NCBI GenBank assembly: GCA_963969345.1
Contig: OZ017770.1
Span: forward strand, 2,117,246 to 2,181,245
Reading direction: 5' to 3'
DNA: 64,000 nucleotides
Source of the DNA: Turbatrix aceti
Lineage: Eukaryota; Nematoda; Chromadorea; Rhabditida; Panagrolaimidae
The notes beneath the pieces were generated by a model that worked only from the letters and a program-made list of their open reading frames with translations, was not told the origin of the DNA and ran no database searches. A program made the position numbers and the translations under genes. Shown piece by piece: positions 34,982 to 46,039 of this stretch. Each line of letters begins with the position of its first letter. Within the stretch, counting starts at the first letter, position 1.

Positions 34982-37642
34982 TTAATGAACACGTGTTGTG
35001 CCGGACGAAGAAGACCGTCGAGGAGTATCGAAGTTGATTGCATCACCACACGACGAAGCCAGGCCCTGATCCAGAGGTTCGTTTTCACGTTCTTGATCTG
35101 CTTGATCGGGGCCAAAGAAATCGTAGGCAGTGTCGTTTGTCGGTTTCATTTTGAGAGTCAGCGGAGCTTCGTCATCGCTAATCGTTGGCGACGGATAAGA
35201 TTGCGTGAGTGATGGTGACGATGCCAGCAAGTTGTCCTTGCTCAGATAAGACCGGCTAATGTCGCCAGAATCGCTGGGGATGGAGTCCGTTGAATTCCGT
35301 CTGCCAGAATCTTCGTATCGGGTGAGTCGGTTGAAGTACTTGGCACGAGTCTTTTCGATCATCGTAGAAGACACGCGTGTCCGCTTCAGTTGGCCGTCCC
35401 ATTCAAGGTCTACCATGCCGCCGCGTTCAGCAATGGTTTTCTTGACTCGATTGGCAAAAGCAATGGCATCTTCATCAGCCTGAAAAAATTATATTATTAA
35501 TTCAGCTTTATAAAAAAAATAACAAGTGCAAACAGAACACGGTATCATTCCTAATCTTGAAGCTTAACTACAGCAAAGTACAAAATTCAGTACAGTTTTA
35601 TCATGTGCTAACAAATGTCTAGTTTTTTTCTGTCAAAATTTGGAATCATAAATTTTATTGCCATATGAAGCCCTTTGCTTCTTTGAAAAATGATCCGCAA
35701 AAATAACAAAAAAAAAACACACTTAAGTATTGCACCATGACTTGGTCGAAACACTTATATCCTCAAGTGAAAACAACTTCTAGACTACATCCATAACCGG
35801 TGTTTTATACTTCACAAGTGGCTAACCATGTATTTACAGCTAGCAAAAGTAACGATACTTTTTTTGCTGTAAATGATCAACAAAAACAAGTTTAGCAAAA
35901 ATTTTTAGGGACTTCAAAATTGCACTTTTAGTACGTGCATTCCTAACGTGTTTTATTCTGCGCATGTGTTACACGTGTATTCTAAGAATTCAGTAGCGTC
36001 ATATTTTGCGAACCATCTAAGAAAGATCCACACAACCGGTATTTTTTGTAGCAAAAACAGAAAAATTTGTAGTATGAATTGGCTCAAGAAATTGTACAAA
36101 GATCGCTAAATATACTTACGTTCTTCTGCATCGGTGGTAGATACCAAACGTTGCAAATAATAGCCCAAGAAGACATCATGTGGATTAGATACTCAAACCA
36201 GCCCTGATTGCTGCTGTTCCAGAATGCATCACCGAATCGGGAATCGTACTTCATGGCAATGGGATAGACAGTTTGATTGGCCTGAACATGATTGTAGCAT
36301 TACAAATGCTTGTAAATCAGTAAATCTTGCCTCAAAAGATCCCTTCTTGAATTGCATTACCGATGTGTTGTTGATGCATGTTCCTTCGGGGAAAATCAGG
36401 ACCGGAAGGTTGTTTGGGTTTTCTGCGTGTTTTCGTAGCCTAAAAAAGGAGATACCATATTTTGCAGGAAAAAATCGGCTGACATGCAACCGGACAACGT
36501 CAGTGTATGTATGTGTCAATCAGGAGAGAACTCACGCTGTGGCCACTTTGCTCCGATCACGTGATTCTGATCGCTCGAACCAAATGTGATTTGTTGCACG
36601 TGATAGAGCACGCTGGATAAAACCGAGTAAGCCGGGTTGGATCTGTCCAATAAGAGCGTAGCAATGATCCGTGCTAAGCATCATGACATCTATCGGTGAG
36701 GTGTGATTTGCAACGCAAATTCCTTAAAAAAAATCGAATTTTCAAGCTCTATTGCACGCAAAATTAAAGTCCATTGACTAACCTCCATTTTTGGCTTTGT
36801 TTTGACGATCATGAAAATAAATAAGTGCAGTAACGCATCGTGAAATAATTCGGGAACAAGAGAGCATGCTCTTTTCGTTGAGCCACGCCTTCAACCTGCC
36901 TTCTGGGAACAAACCGATAACCGCAGTACTCAAGATGAGAAAGAGCATGCCAATGCCAAAGATTATCAGTCTCAAAGGTAGGAGAAATCCGTAGCGAAAG
37001 ACGAAACCAAAACAATAGAGCAGGGAAAGGCGCCAGTTGATGTGTTCATAAAAAATATGTTGAGTCCTCGTCAGCATATTCCATGACGTAAGTTGCTCCG
37101 CTTCAAAACGGCACGTAACATCGTCTTCGACAATGGTTTCGATGCCGGCTCTCAGGAAGTACAGACTGTCTTCTAGGACCGCTTGACCACGGTTGTTGAC
37201 AATATGCGTTTCAATTTCATCGATTTTGTTGACGTCTGTGGATCGTTCGATAATGGCTAAAAAATTAAAAGTAAGTTACAAAGAATTAAAAAAACCGGGA
37301 AGAAAACAAACATTGAGAAGACGCAGTTCGTTGACGCATACCATTTTGAACCGGCGGCTTCAACGGCGAGTCACTGGAAAACTCTTCTTCTTGCTTGGCA
37401 GTGCTGATTTCTCCTGCTCCCCACTGAAAAAAACATTCACCGTAATTTATTGTAATTAAAATGTAGAAAAAAATTTAACGAACCTCAAAGAGCCACAGAA
37501 GACCCCGTACATAGATTTCTCGGATACCAAATGATTTTCCAAACGTAGCCAGGAGAAGAACGATGAGAATAGTTATCAACACGGGAGGAAAGAGAAAGGC
37601 CAGTAGGATGACAAAGTGCTCGGCCGATGGTATCACAATCAT
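34982..37642 (-). CDS. GPAT4: Glycerol-3-phosphate acyltransferase, GPAT3/GPAT4 type
   Basis: Seven exons (37484-37642, 37342-37423, 36783-37256, 36536-36722, 36331-36439, 36120-36281, 34982-35479) encode 556 aa. Two or three membrane helices lie N-terminally (LLAFLFPPVLITILIVLLLA; RYGFLLPLRLIIFGIGMLFL). The acyltransferase core has block I NHTSPIDVMML, block II (NHIWFERSESRDR), block III IFPEGTCINNTSVMQFKKG and block IV VYPIAMKYDSRFGDAFWNSS, all matching GPAT4/GPAT3. These ER enzymes make lysophosphatidic acid from glycerol-3-phosphate and acyl-CoA, the first step of glycerolipid and triglyceride synthesis. The catalytic His and Asp are intact. The C-terminal ~120 residues are a Ser/Asp-rich extension with little family conservation. 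Intron 5 (36282-36330) is GC-AG and intron 6 is 640 nt. The C. elegans counterparts are acl-4/acl-5. Confidence 0.94.
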
Positions 37643-38547
37643 GACCTTCAGGACAGCAGAAGTCAAAAGTGCAATTGAGATTATTATCCAGTCATCTCCA
37701 CCAAATTATTACGTATTATTTAACTAAAACTGGCGTACAGAGTATCCCAAAAAACGTACGATACATGTTTAATCGCGGTATGTTCAAGTTTAAAGACAAC
37801 TGATAACAACCTTCACGCACTCCCCTCGTCTTCAACTAAAATGACCTAACCTGGCCAGTGGAGCAAAAATAAGTTTGGCTTAAATGTACAATGATCAAGT
37901 CAGTGTGCAGGTAGAGTTGCAAAAAATATAAAAAAACACGCCAGTCAAAAAGCGCGCCACCGACCACAGAGCAAGAAGAAACCAAACCGCACCACAGCCT
38001 CGCAGGCGTCGTCCCTTTTCCTCAAATTCGTTAATGTTATACGAATCGATAAAAACAAGATTGGTAGAGACGTTGAGAGAGGAATTGTTGAACGTCATAC
38101 ATTGAGGTCAAAAAAAGCTGCAACGCTTACATCAACCAACCTCATGACAATTATAACAAGGCCGTTTCCCATTGTCTTGGAAAGCATGTTGCTCGCACAC
38201 AAATGCGAGACTGGCTCACTTGCATTTTGTTGGCTAGTGCAATTGCAGTATGAAATACTCAAGCGCGAGGCAGCGCGACTCGCGAGCCACGACTTGCCTT
38301 CTCCTATCGACCCATGATGCGCAGAGATAGCAGCCTTTATACGGAAGCGGGTTTTTTTTCCAGGGTATACTATGAATAACGACGTGTCACACGATATGCA
38401 TGTGTTGGACTGCGGACTTTAGCACAGAAACGGTCTATTTTATTTGATGGCCAAAAAAATCAAAAACGCATTGCTATCATGACTAACGTCCGATGAGCAG
38501 GATACCCGATGCATGGAAGTGATGAATCAGAAGAATCACCGGTATGA
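37643..38547. other. Intergenic, with one doubtful small ORF
   Basis: A 67-codon minus ORF at 37895-38098 (starts MTFNNSSLNVSTN) contains a hydrophobic stretch (AVWFLLALWSVARFLTGVFF). It has no family, and may be a chance ORF or an upstream ORF in the acyltransferase leader. Nothing else is recognised. Confidence 0.35.
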
Positions 38548-38961
38548 TCAACGATATCCAATCGGAAAGACGAAAGAGACGTAATCCAGGACTTCGGGGT
38601 AGATAGTGCGGAAATACTGAAAGATAACATTCCATCCCAGCATCAGGGCAGACCAGATGCAGAAGCCGATGACTGACCACTGGAGGTCTGAAAAAAGAGG
38701 CAAGGGGTAACAATTGATGCTAAGCCGAAAGAAACTTACACTTCCTGATGGCATGCTGCTCCTCAAAGTGTTCTTCTTTGTACGCGCATTTGTAAAACCA
38801 GAGAAAGTTGATGAGCCAGACGAAGGGCAGAGCGAAGCATCCAACTAAAAAAATGCACGAACGCGGCTTTATTAACCGTTGAAACTTAAGATCAACTTAC
38901 TGAAAAAATACTTGCGACAGAGATCAAGCTTCTCCGGATTCGACAGATTCCGGAGCCGCAT
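38548..38961 (-). CDS. PSENEN: Gamma-secretase subunit PEN-2 (presenilin enhancer 2)
   Basis: Three exons (38901-38961, 38740-38844, 38548-38687) encode 101 aa, exactly the usual length. Signature segments are MRLRNLSNPEKLDLCRKYFF, GCFALPFVWLINFLWFYKCA, SVIGFCIWSALMLGWNVIFQ and the C-terminal LDYVSFVFPIG that matches the conserved DYLSFTIP tail needed for presenilin endoproteolysis. PEN-2 has two half-membrane helices and one full one; it stabilises presenilin in the gamma-secretase complex that cleaves Notch (LIN-12/GLP-1) and other type I proteins. Phases of all introns agree. It is short and split into small exons, so it is easily missed by automatic predictors. Confidence 0.95.
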
Positions 38962-39513
38962 AGTTGAAAGACGACAGCTCTACTCGCGCTTCGCCGCCAA
39001 GAGTGTCACAATGACTCAATGCTGCCAATTGCCCCTGTCACAGCGGTCAGTGGTCTGGCAGCGAAAGCCGCACGCTGCTAAATATTTTTATATGCTTAGC
39101 CTTTCCACCTAATTATGCAAAATTAAGATATCAAATTGTGTTTATCAGATTGTTGTGGAATCACAAACACGCATGCAATTAGTAGCTCACGGTGATCATC
39201 TTGTAAATATTGGGATGTCAAATTCACTGATAAGCTGTTTCTGCGCCCGTTCAATGTTTTTCCCTTGAAGTGAATTTTTTATTAGTGAAAACAACGTGTC
39301 AACAAAACATTACCGTTTTCACTTCTTCGACGGAAAGAATAATAAAAATACCTGACTAAATGTAAAACCTGTGTTTCCGGGGTTTTCCAATTCTTTGCTA
39401 TCCTGTAGCCCCTGATCCCAATCCCCACCTCCAAAATCCACAATCAAACGGTAAAGTTTATCACTTTCTCCTTAAAAGACCGTCCAGCTAATTTATACAG
39501 CCCAACTAATTTC
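38962..39513. other. Intergenic, no gene seen
   Basis: This is the 5' flank of PEN-2 and the 3' flank of NDUFS2. No coding potential is recognised. Confidence 0.5.
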
Positions 39514-41166
39514 TCAACGATCGACTTCACCGAAGACGATGTCAAGCGTACCGATGATGGCGACGACGTCGGCGATAAGGGACATGTAGGTGACATCGTG
39601 CGTCTTCGAGAGGTGAGCAAAGCCGGGAGCACGGATGTAGCAGCGGTAGGGCTTGCTCGTGCCATCGGCAACAAGGTAAACGCCGAATTCGCCCTTGGGA
39701 GCCTCGACGGGGACGTAGGTAGCGCCGGGTGGAACTTGGAAGCCCTCGGTAAAGAACTTGAAGTGATGGATGAGGCTTTCCATGCTGTTCTTCATCTCGG
39801 CACGCTTGGGGGGAACTACCTTGTGGTCGTCAACCTTGATCTCACCGGCGGGAAGCTTGTTGAGGATTTGGTGGATGATGTTGAGGCTCTGACGCATTTC
39901 TTCGACACGGCAGAGGTATCTGAAACTCACAAATGCACACAGAAGGGAAAAAAGAGCCTTACCGGTCGTAGCAGTCACCTTTGACACCGATAGGGATGTC
40001 AAATTCAAAGTCGGCATAGGCATCGTACGGCTGGGACTTGCGGATGTCCCACTTGAGACCCGAACCACGGACCATGACGCCAGTGAAGCCCCAGTTGAGA
40101 GCGTCGTTGAGGGAGACGATACCGATATCGATGGTACGCTGCTTCCAGATACGATTCTCAGTCAGGACATCCTCCAGCTCATCGATACGCTCGGGGAACT
40201 TGACAGCCCAGTCGTAGATGTCATCGAGAAGGCCAATAGGCATATCCCAGGCAACGCCACCCGGTCGGATGTAGTTAATGTGCATACGAGCACCCGAGAC
40301 GCGTTCCGAGAACTCCAGAAGCTTCTCACGCTCTTCGAAAAGCCAGAAGAGAGGTGTCATCGCGCCGACATCCAGAGCGTGGGTCGTGATGCCCATGATG
40401 TGGTTCTGGATGCGGGTAATCTCAGCGAAGAGCGCTGAAAACGACCACTTTAGCTTATAAAACCAAAGATGATTCCAAAAATTAAAAACACGCCGATGCC
40501 AGCATTCAAAATAGGCAGAAAATGCACATGCAAGTCATAAAACCACTTACTGCGAATGTATTTAGCGCGAGGGGGAATATCGATGCCCAGAAGCTTTTCC
40601 GTGGCAAGGGCGAAGGCTTGCTCGTTGACCATCATGGAAACGTAGTCAAGTCGATCGAAGTACGGCAGAGCTTGCGTGTACGTCTTGTGCTCGATGAGTT
40701 TTTCAGTCGCACGATGAAGCAGACCGATGTGGGGGATAGCCTTGATGATGACCTCACCCTCGAGCTCCAACACGAGACGGAGCACACCGTGAGCAGCGGG
40801 ATGCTGAGGTCCGAAGTTGATAATCATGTTTTCGATCGACTTTTCACGGGGCATGCCACCGGTGTTGTCACCGTAGACAGGTTGTTCCTCGAGATAGCGC
40901 TTGAGCTTGTCAATACCGATGGCTTTCTCGACCTCGGGCGCAAACGAAGACTGTGGAAGGTAGGAGAAGCCCTCAACTCCAACATTCTGAAAATCAGAAA
41001 GTAATAAACGTTCCATGACAGCGGTACACAACAAACAAACCTTGAAATCGCGCTCGAACTTCGCATCGGGATACCAGACGTGTGAATCGCGCTTCTGGCT
41101 TCCCATGGCCAGTGGGGTGATTTTCAGGCCAGTGCCCAGCAAGCCACGGACGCGCAGAGCAGCCAT
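39514..41166 (-). CDS. NDUFS2: Mitochondrial complex I 49-kDa subunit NDUFS2
   Basis: Four exons (41041-41166, 40551-40986, 39963-40434, 39514-39919) encode 479 aa, typical of the family (human 463). A basic, Ser/Thr-containing mitochondrial presequence occupies the first ~35 residues. The mature core is highly conserved: [22 protein letters not shown] with the quinone-site His, [59 protein letters not shown] and the C-terminal [12 protein letters not shown]. It forms the quinone-binding cavity of the Q module. In C. elegans the counterparts are gas-1 and nduf-2.2. A TTTTCAG acceptor ends 2 nt before the ATG, strongly suggesting trans-splicing or a leader intron. It lies 342 bp downstream of the 5-phosphatase on the same strand, which is compatible with a two-gene operon. 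Confidence 0.97.
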
Positions 41167-41508
41167 TACTGAAAACGAGAATCCATTAACGATCCGGAAG
41201 AGAGAAGAAAATCGCGATATAGCTTATGGAGAAAAAAACGCAAGCAGCAAAGACGAGTCGTATTTCGCGTTGAGAATGTCAGCAGCTAGGAAGTGCGAGC
41301 GCATTCCTCGAGAGATCTCGACAATGTGAGCCACGTTGTTGGGGGAACTCTGTGTTCTGCAGTGTTCGTGCATTTCTGTGCCGCACAACTCTTTTCCATG
41401 GCCTACAGTTATCCTGGATGTTTGATACAGCAGAAGCATAGAACTTTATTTTCCTCTCAAAACAAGAAATCATCAATTCGGCGAATCATGGCAACCATAA
41501 AAACACAG

Positions 41509-42547
41509 CTATTGGGCAAAAAAATCATTGTCTAGGATAAAGTTGAGCGAAAATACCGGCAAATGATCGCTAATATGCAAGCCATCGATGTTGTAGATAT
41601 CGTTACGAGATTTCACGTTGCATCCCTTGATGAGGATACGATCACACCAACTCGGCAGTCTGGAGTATGTATAGCAGTATGTGTTGGGCTAAAAAAAATT
41701 ACCGGAATGGCATAATCACATAAGAAAAAACAATGCTTACCAAGAATTTGTACGTCGGCGGGAAGGTTATCTTTGGTTCATAAAAATCGACAAACGCTTT
41801 TTTATCCGCCATTATCCGGCTGAGTTGATCGCACTCATCGATGAATGCCGCAGCATTGTAGCCATCGTCCAGCGTCACGCAGTTGTGCATCTTGTCGTTG
41901 GTTCGAAAGTTGAGATCACCCATCCAGACGGTCAAGCGCTTTTGTACACCTTTGCCGTCCTCGAAAAGGCAGTACTGCGACTGCTGAACCTGTTGAACCC
42001 GTAAATCGGCATACTTATCACCATGAACCAGATGACTGCCCAAGAATACCAGACTGTTGCCATTTCGTAGCTTTACATGCAGTCCGATGGTTCCTTTTGC
42101 GCCGACGAGTCCTCCAAAAGAGAAGGAATTAGTTCGTTGCTCGACTGGTTCGACTTCTGCTGCAACGTCAGGTGGAGCGTAGACCAAGAGCAAGTTACTG
42201 TAGAGAGCATAGCTGTAAACCAGAACAGCACCGTGCGGCTTGATAAAGTGTTCTACAAAAATCTGCCATGACGAGCCACTTTGAAGCGAGAGATCACATG
42301 CTGGCAATTCTTGAATTGCAAAGACCCAGAATTTTACATTCTTCTGCCAAGTGCGTTGAGGTAGTTTAGCGGGAGCAAATGATTCAGAAGCAACAGTAGC
42401 AGGATCCGGTGGATATTGTCCACCGACGTTGTACGTATACGAAAAAATGTAACCCATACAAGCCGATAATTCGGAGCATAGTATGGAAGTCAGGCTTGGA
42501 AGTGAGTCAAACTTGACTGTGCGTGCACGCTGCGTTGCATTACCAAC
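41509..42547 (-). CDS. Inositol polyphosphate 5-phosphatase, single-domain
   Basis: Two exons are clear: 41741-42547 and 41509-41688. I place the start at the ATG at 42457 (MGYIFSYTYNVGG), giving 298 aa; the frame stays open to an acceptor at 42548, so a further 5' exon is possible. Catalytic motifs are present in order: the substrate-contact NVGGQYPP region, FAIQELP (Mg-binding Glu), FLGSHLVHG, WMGDLNFRTND (GDxN[FY]R), FPPTYKF, PSWCDRILI (P-S/A-W-C-D-R) and ISDHLPVFS. These enzymes remove the 5-phosphate of PI(4,5)P2/PIP3 or soluble inositol phosphates. The absence of SH2, CRAL, RhoGAP or Sac domains places it with small INPP5-type enzymes. It is divergently transcribed from NDUFAF3, starting about 100-200 bp away. 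Confidence 0.88.
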
Positions 42548-42653
42548 CTGAAAAAACGAGGACAAGTTTTATGATTGAGTTCTTGTTGACTTCCTCGACT
42601 CTTGTTTGCCATCAATGCTCGATTGATCTACCTACCTGCTTTTCCTGCGTCAA

Positions 42654-43598
42654 ATGATGCTTATGAGACAGACGTAAGTGCTTTATCCCCGGTTTGACAT
42701 CTATAGGTTGGAATGATTTTTATTACAGGCTTTCACGAGTTGCCTTGACTCCGCAGCTTGTCAGACGAATCTCCACTGTGGATACGGGGGTGATTGACAA
42801 CTTTCACATCGTGCCCACCGGTGACAGCGATGTTGGTCATCAGAGCAGGATTTCCTTTCTGACCAAAGACATGAATGAGTCGAAGCTCATCGGAGTACGC
42901 GGTCTTAGTTCTGTTGGATTTCGACTCTACGATGGAAACTTTGTCTACGGCCCGATTGCAGTATTCCCGAAGACCGTCATGTCCTGGCGTGTTCTGACAC
43001 CCGCTGATATTACACCAGAGTCGTTAGAATTATTCTTCCTGCTGCAACCCAAGATTGATGTTCTTGTGTTGGGCGTCGGCGATCGCGAAGATCTGGATTC
43101 AGTTCGTCACCGAGTAGCTCCTGTCACCACACGGCACAAAATAGGCCTCGAAATAATGACAACGGTTTGTTTTTTGTGTTCTAAGGTGTCGGTTTGTGAC
43201 ATTTTTTTCATTTTCAGGAAGCTGCGATCCCAACGTTCAACTTCCTGAACTCAGAATGTCGCTACGTCGGTGCAGCTTTGTATCCTCCTCGCAATCTGGT
43301 CGTAACCGAACGACAAAACCGCGACGCAATGAACTATTTGCGGCCTTACGATCAGCTCGACGAACATCCCTTCTTCGGCGCTGTGGAGGCTAATCTGAGC
43401 GTCCCTGCTGTCGACATCGTCAAGCGTATCTGGGGATCCCACCAGCCTCACATCGTTGAGGAGGTTCTCAAGCTCAATGCTAAAAGTCGTCAAGAGAAGG
43501 CTGATCATTTGATTGGTGCAAAAGAGAGGGCAGATAAACCTGCGCGATTGGGTGACAGAAAATCAGAATCTCCTCCGAAGAAGCTTGATGATAAGTAG
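42654..43598 (+). CDS. NDUFAF3: Complex I assembly factor NDUFAF3 (DUF498 family)
   Basis: Three exons (42654-42673, 42729-43164, 43218-43598) encode 278 aa. The tiny first exon supplies MMLMRQ; with the next exon it forms an Arg-rich mitochondrial presequence. The conserved fold includes NFHIVPTGD, GFRLYDGNFVYGPIAVFPKTVMSW, PKIDVLVLGVGDRE and TTEAAIPTFNFLNSECRYVGAALYPP, matching the NDUFAF3/Mth938-like family. It acts with NDUFAF4 in assembling the Q module of complex I, the same module that contains the nearby NDUFS2. The last ~85 residues, starting at QNRDAMNYLRPYDQLDEHPF, extend beyond the mammalian protein (184 aa) and end in a Lys-rich tail. A poly(A) signal AATAAA lies at 43631-43636. 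Confidence 0.92.
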
Positions 43599-45418
43599 GA
43601 TGTATTGTTGTTCTTTTTTGTTTTTCTTGAAATAAATTCACTGTGCTCTTCATAAACAGTAGTATTGGAACTATTGACAGAAGATTTATTGAAGCTGTTT
43701 TAGATCCTGGTCATAATAATTTTTTTTATTCATGAAGTCGTCTCGTACATATATCATATCCATATCGTGCATAAAGGAAAGATGTTTTAGCGGTGATGTG
43801 AGTCACATTCAAAATGAAAGTATTCTCTTCATTGACTTGTATGATAGTATGATAGATGTGTTGTATCGGTTTCAATTTGCTTTATTTTTTATTTAGATGT
43901 ATGCAGGGTCTTGACAAAATATTAGCGAAACGTTTGTCGTGCAACAGTAATCACAAATATTTTATACCCGCTGTGCACCATCAGTCGAATTTTTTTAATT
44001 ATTTAAAATTAATTTGATTACCTTACCCTTTTTATATCTGTTTTTTTCCGCAAAGCACGCACAAATACATGATATTAAATTTATACACGAATGAATACAA
44101 AACGTTTGTCAGTCCCTGGATCTGCATATTTCCCCGAATTTGGTGATACGGTTTAAAAAAACAATTAAATAAAAAAATATTATTGTGAAAAAGAGATTGG
44201 ATGACTTTAAAATGCTAAATGACGCGATAAACTTTTTTTGCGGCGAGTAAGAGAACGCGTTTCTTTTCAGAAGCTTCTTTTAATACAATATTTTCATGCT
44301 AGTACAGCTCAGACTATATCGAAATAATCACTGTCAAACTTTGTTTAGATATTACAAATTTTGTTTATCTTTTCGGCACCACTATAAAAGCAATTAATCA
44401 AAAGAAGCACATATGTAGGATACGACATGCGGATTAAGCTTCAAATTCTGCTCTTAAATCATTGTTTCGTCAATGGTCACTCCGCGCAGCGCGGAATACA
44501 GTAAACATCGCCTTTTCCTTCGTACTTCAAAGTAATCGAGCCAACATATGCGCTTGACATTATGCGTCACTGCTTTGACAATGGCCTTTGTCGCGTCGCA
44601 TATTTTGTCTCTCCTGCTTGTTTACAGTTAGAACTAGTACTTTTTTTAACTGGTAATGCAATTTTTTAACTAGTAGTGCAATTTTTCTAGAAACAAAAAA
44701 ACCCAAGTATTTCATATTTTATATTTCATAAGTTTGTACATGTACTTATTTGTTTTGCGCTTTCAAATCTGAGAAATTTCTGAGTATTATAAGCTTTGCG
44801 TAGAGTTTCGAAAACAACCTAAAGTCAGTGACAGATTTACAAAAGGATTACCGACTTTTTAAAAACAATTAATTAACTGTTGTAAACTTTGGCAAAAAAA
44901 TCATCGGACTTTTCTGTTGTCTGGACGTCTAGACGTCTAGATGTAGCATTTGTGTCTTTCCCTCATTGATCCTAATCAATTCTTTCTCTACAAGTCTCTG
45001 ATCCGGCAGATCCCGTCTACGAGTTCTGATATATAAGGAGAAGTTTGACATGCTTGGATCTTTGATCCATTCTACCACCCACCCCATTTTATCGACCCCT
45101 TCCGACCATGCAACGCCTCCATTAGCATATTTTATATGAGGCCTAAGACACGGGGTCTCACTAAGCGTCCCACGGTTGCTACGTTGTAAATTGTGTGATT
45201 TGATTTAATAAATTTGATTGTTATATTGTTGTATTGTGTGATTTGTTGGTATGTTGTATCGAGGAGTTAAGTAGGGAGCCTTAGAGGAACCGGGAGCTAC
45301 ATCACTAAATATTGTGATATTGTGATCCCTTGAAAGATGACGCGCAAGAGTACCGTGCCTGATTATAACACCGAATATTTTTAAGACTTTCCACCGAACA
45401 ATCAATTAGTAAGAAATA
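43599..45418. other. Intergenic, AT-rich; possible LTR-like segment at its right end
   Basis: No gene is seen in 43.6-44.9 kb. Between about 44.92 and 45.24 kb there is a palindrome (GACGTCTAGACGTC, 44924-44937), a TATATAAGG promoter-like site near 45031 and an AATAAA near 45206. This layout resembles a 5' LTR upstream of the gag-like ORF, but no second copy is present in the window to confirm it. Confidence 0.3.
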
Positions 45419-46039
45419 ATGAGCGGAAAACCATCTACGCTTTACCGTCGCAGCTTCTGCAAGCCAACTAACGATGCGACACTCGAAGATCACAGGTATT
45501 GGAGAGCATTCTTTTTTGACAACGTACCTGAATTTGATGGTCACCCCCTGAAATTTTTTGGTCGTTGGCTACGACTATTCGAGCTCCAGATTCCGCTTTG
45601 TCTTTACAACGAAAATCAACGTCTGGTGTACTTTGTGTCCAAACTCAGAGGCCCAGCACTGATTGCATATCAGAAATTGCCAGTCCTCGTTCAGAACAAC
45701 TTCGATGAAGCTGTGGAACATCTACATTTCCAGTTCCCAATAACACTAGCAAAACGCCACGCCACAAAAAAGTTTAATCACTGTTTTCAAAAAAGAAAAG
45801 AAAAAGTCTACGATTTCTACACACGTCTGACAGACATCATTCTCGACATGATGGAAGAGGATCCGCCTCAAATAATTGAAGCTACCATTTTTAGGGAAAC
45901 TATCCGTCGTTTGAGACCTGAATTAAAGGCTGCCGTGCTCGAACTGGATCCCGAAAGAGTGGAAGATGCCTTATTCTGTGCTCACGTTCATGAACGATAC
46001 GAAGAATATAAAGCGGCCAAGATTTTGAAACGATATTAA
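45419..46039 (+). CDS. Solitary retrotransposon gag-like (capsid) protein
   Basis: An intact intronless ORF of 206 aa starts MSGKPSTLYRRSF. Its layout is that of a Ty3/Gypsy-type capsid: VPEFDGHPLKFFGRWLRLFE, then NQRLVYFVSKLRGPALIAYQ, then FDEAVEHLHFQF, then KEKVYDFYTRLTDI, then FRETIRRLRPELKAAVLE. No zinc knuckle, protease, reverse transcriptase or integrase follows; downstream is non-coding. It is either a 5' remnant of an LTR element or a domesticated gag gene of the Arc/PNMA kind. The absence of any stop or frameshift over 206 codons argues for recent insertion or purifying selection. Confidence 0.7.
   Translation: MSGKPSTLYRRSFCKPTNDATLEDHRYWRAFFFDNVPEFDGHPLKFFGRWLRLFELQIPLCLYNENQRLVYFVSKLRGPALIAYQKLPVLVQNNFDEAVEHLHFQFPITLAKRHATKKFNHCFQKRKEKVYDFYTRLTDIILDMMEEDPPQIIEATIFRETIRRLRPELKAAVLELDPERVEDALFCAHVHERYEEYKAAKILKRY

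Noticed and set aside
44924..44937. Perfect 14-bp palindrome GACGTCTAGACGTC
   Set aside because: Short and isolated; it could be part of an LTR-like segment but does not by itself support a feature.
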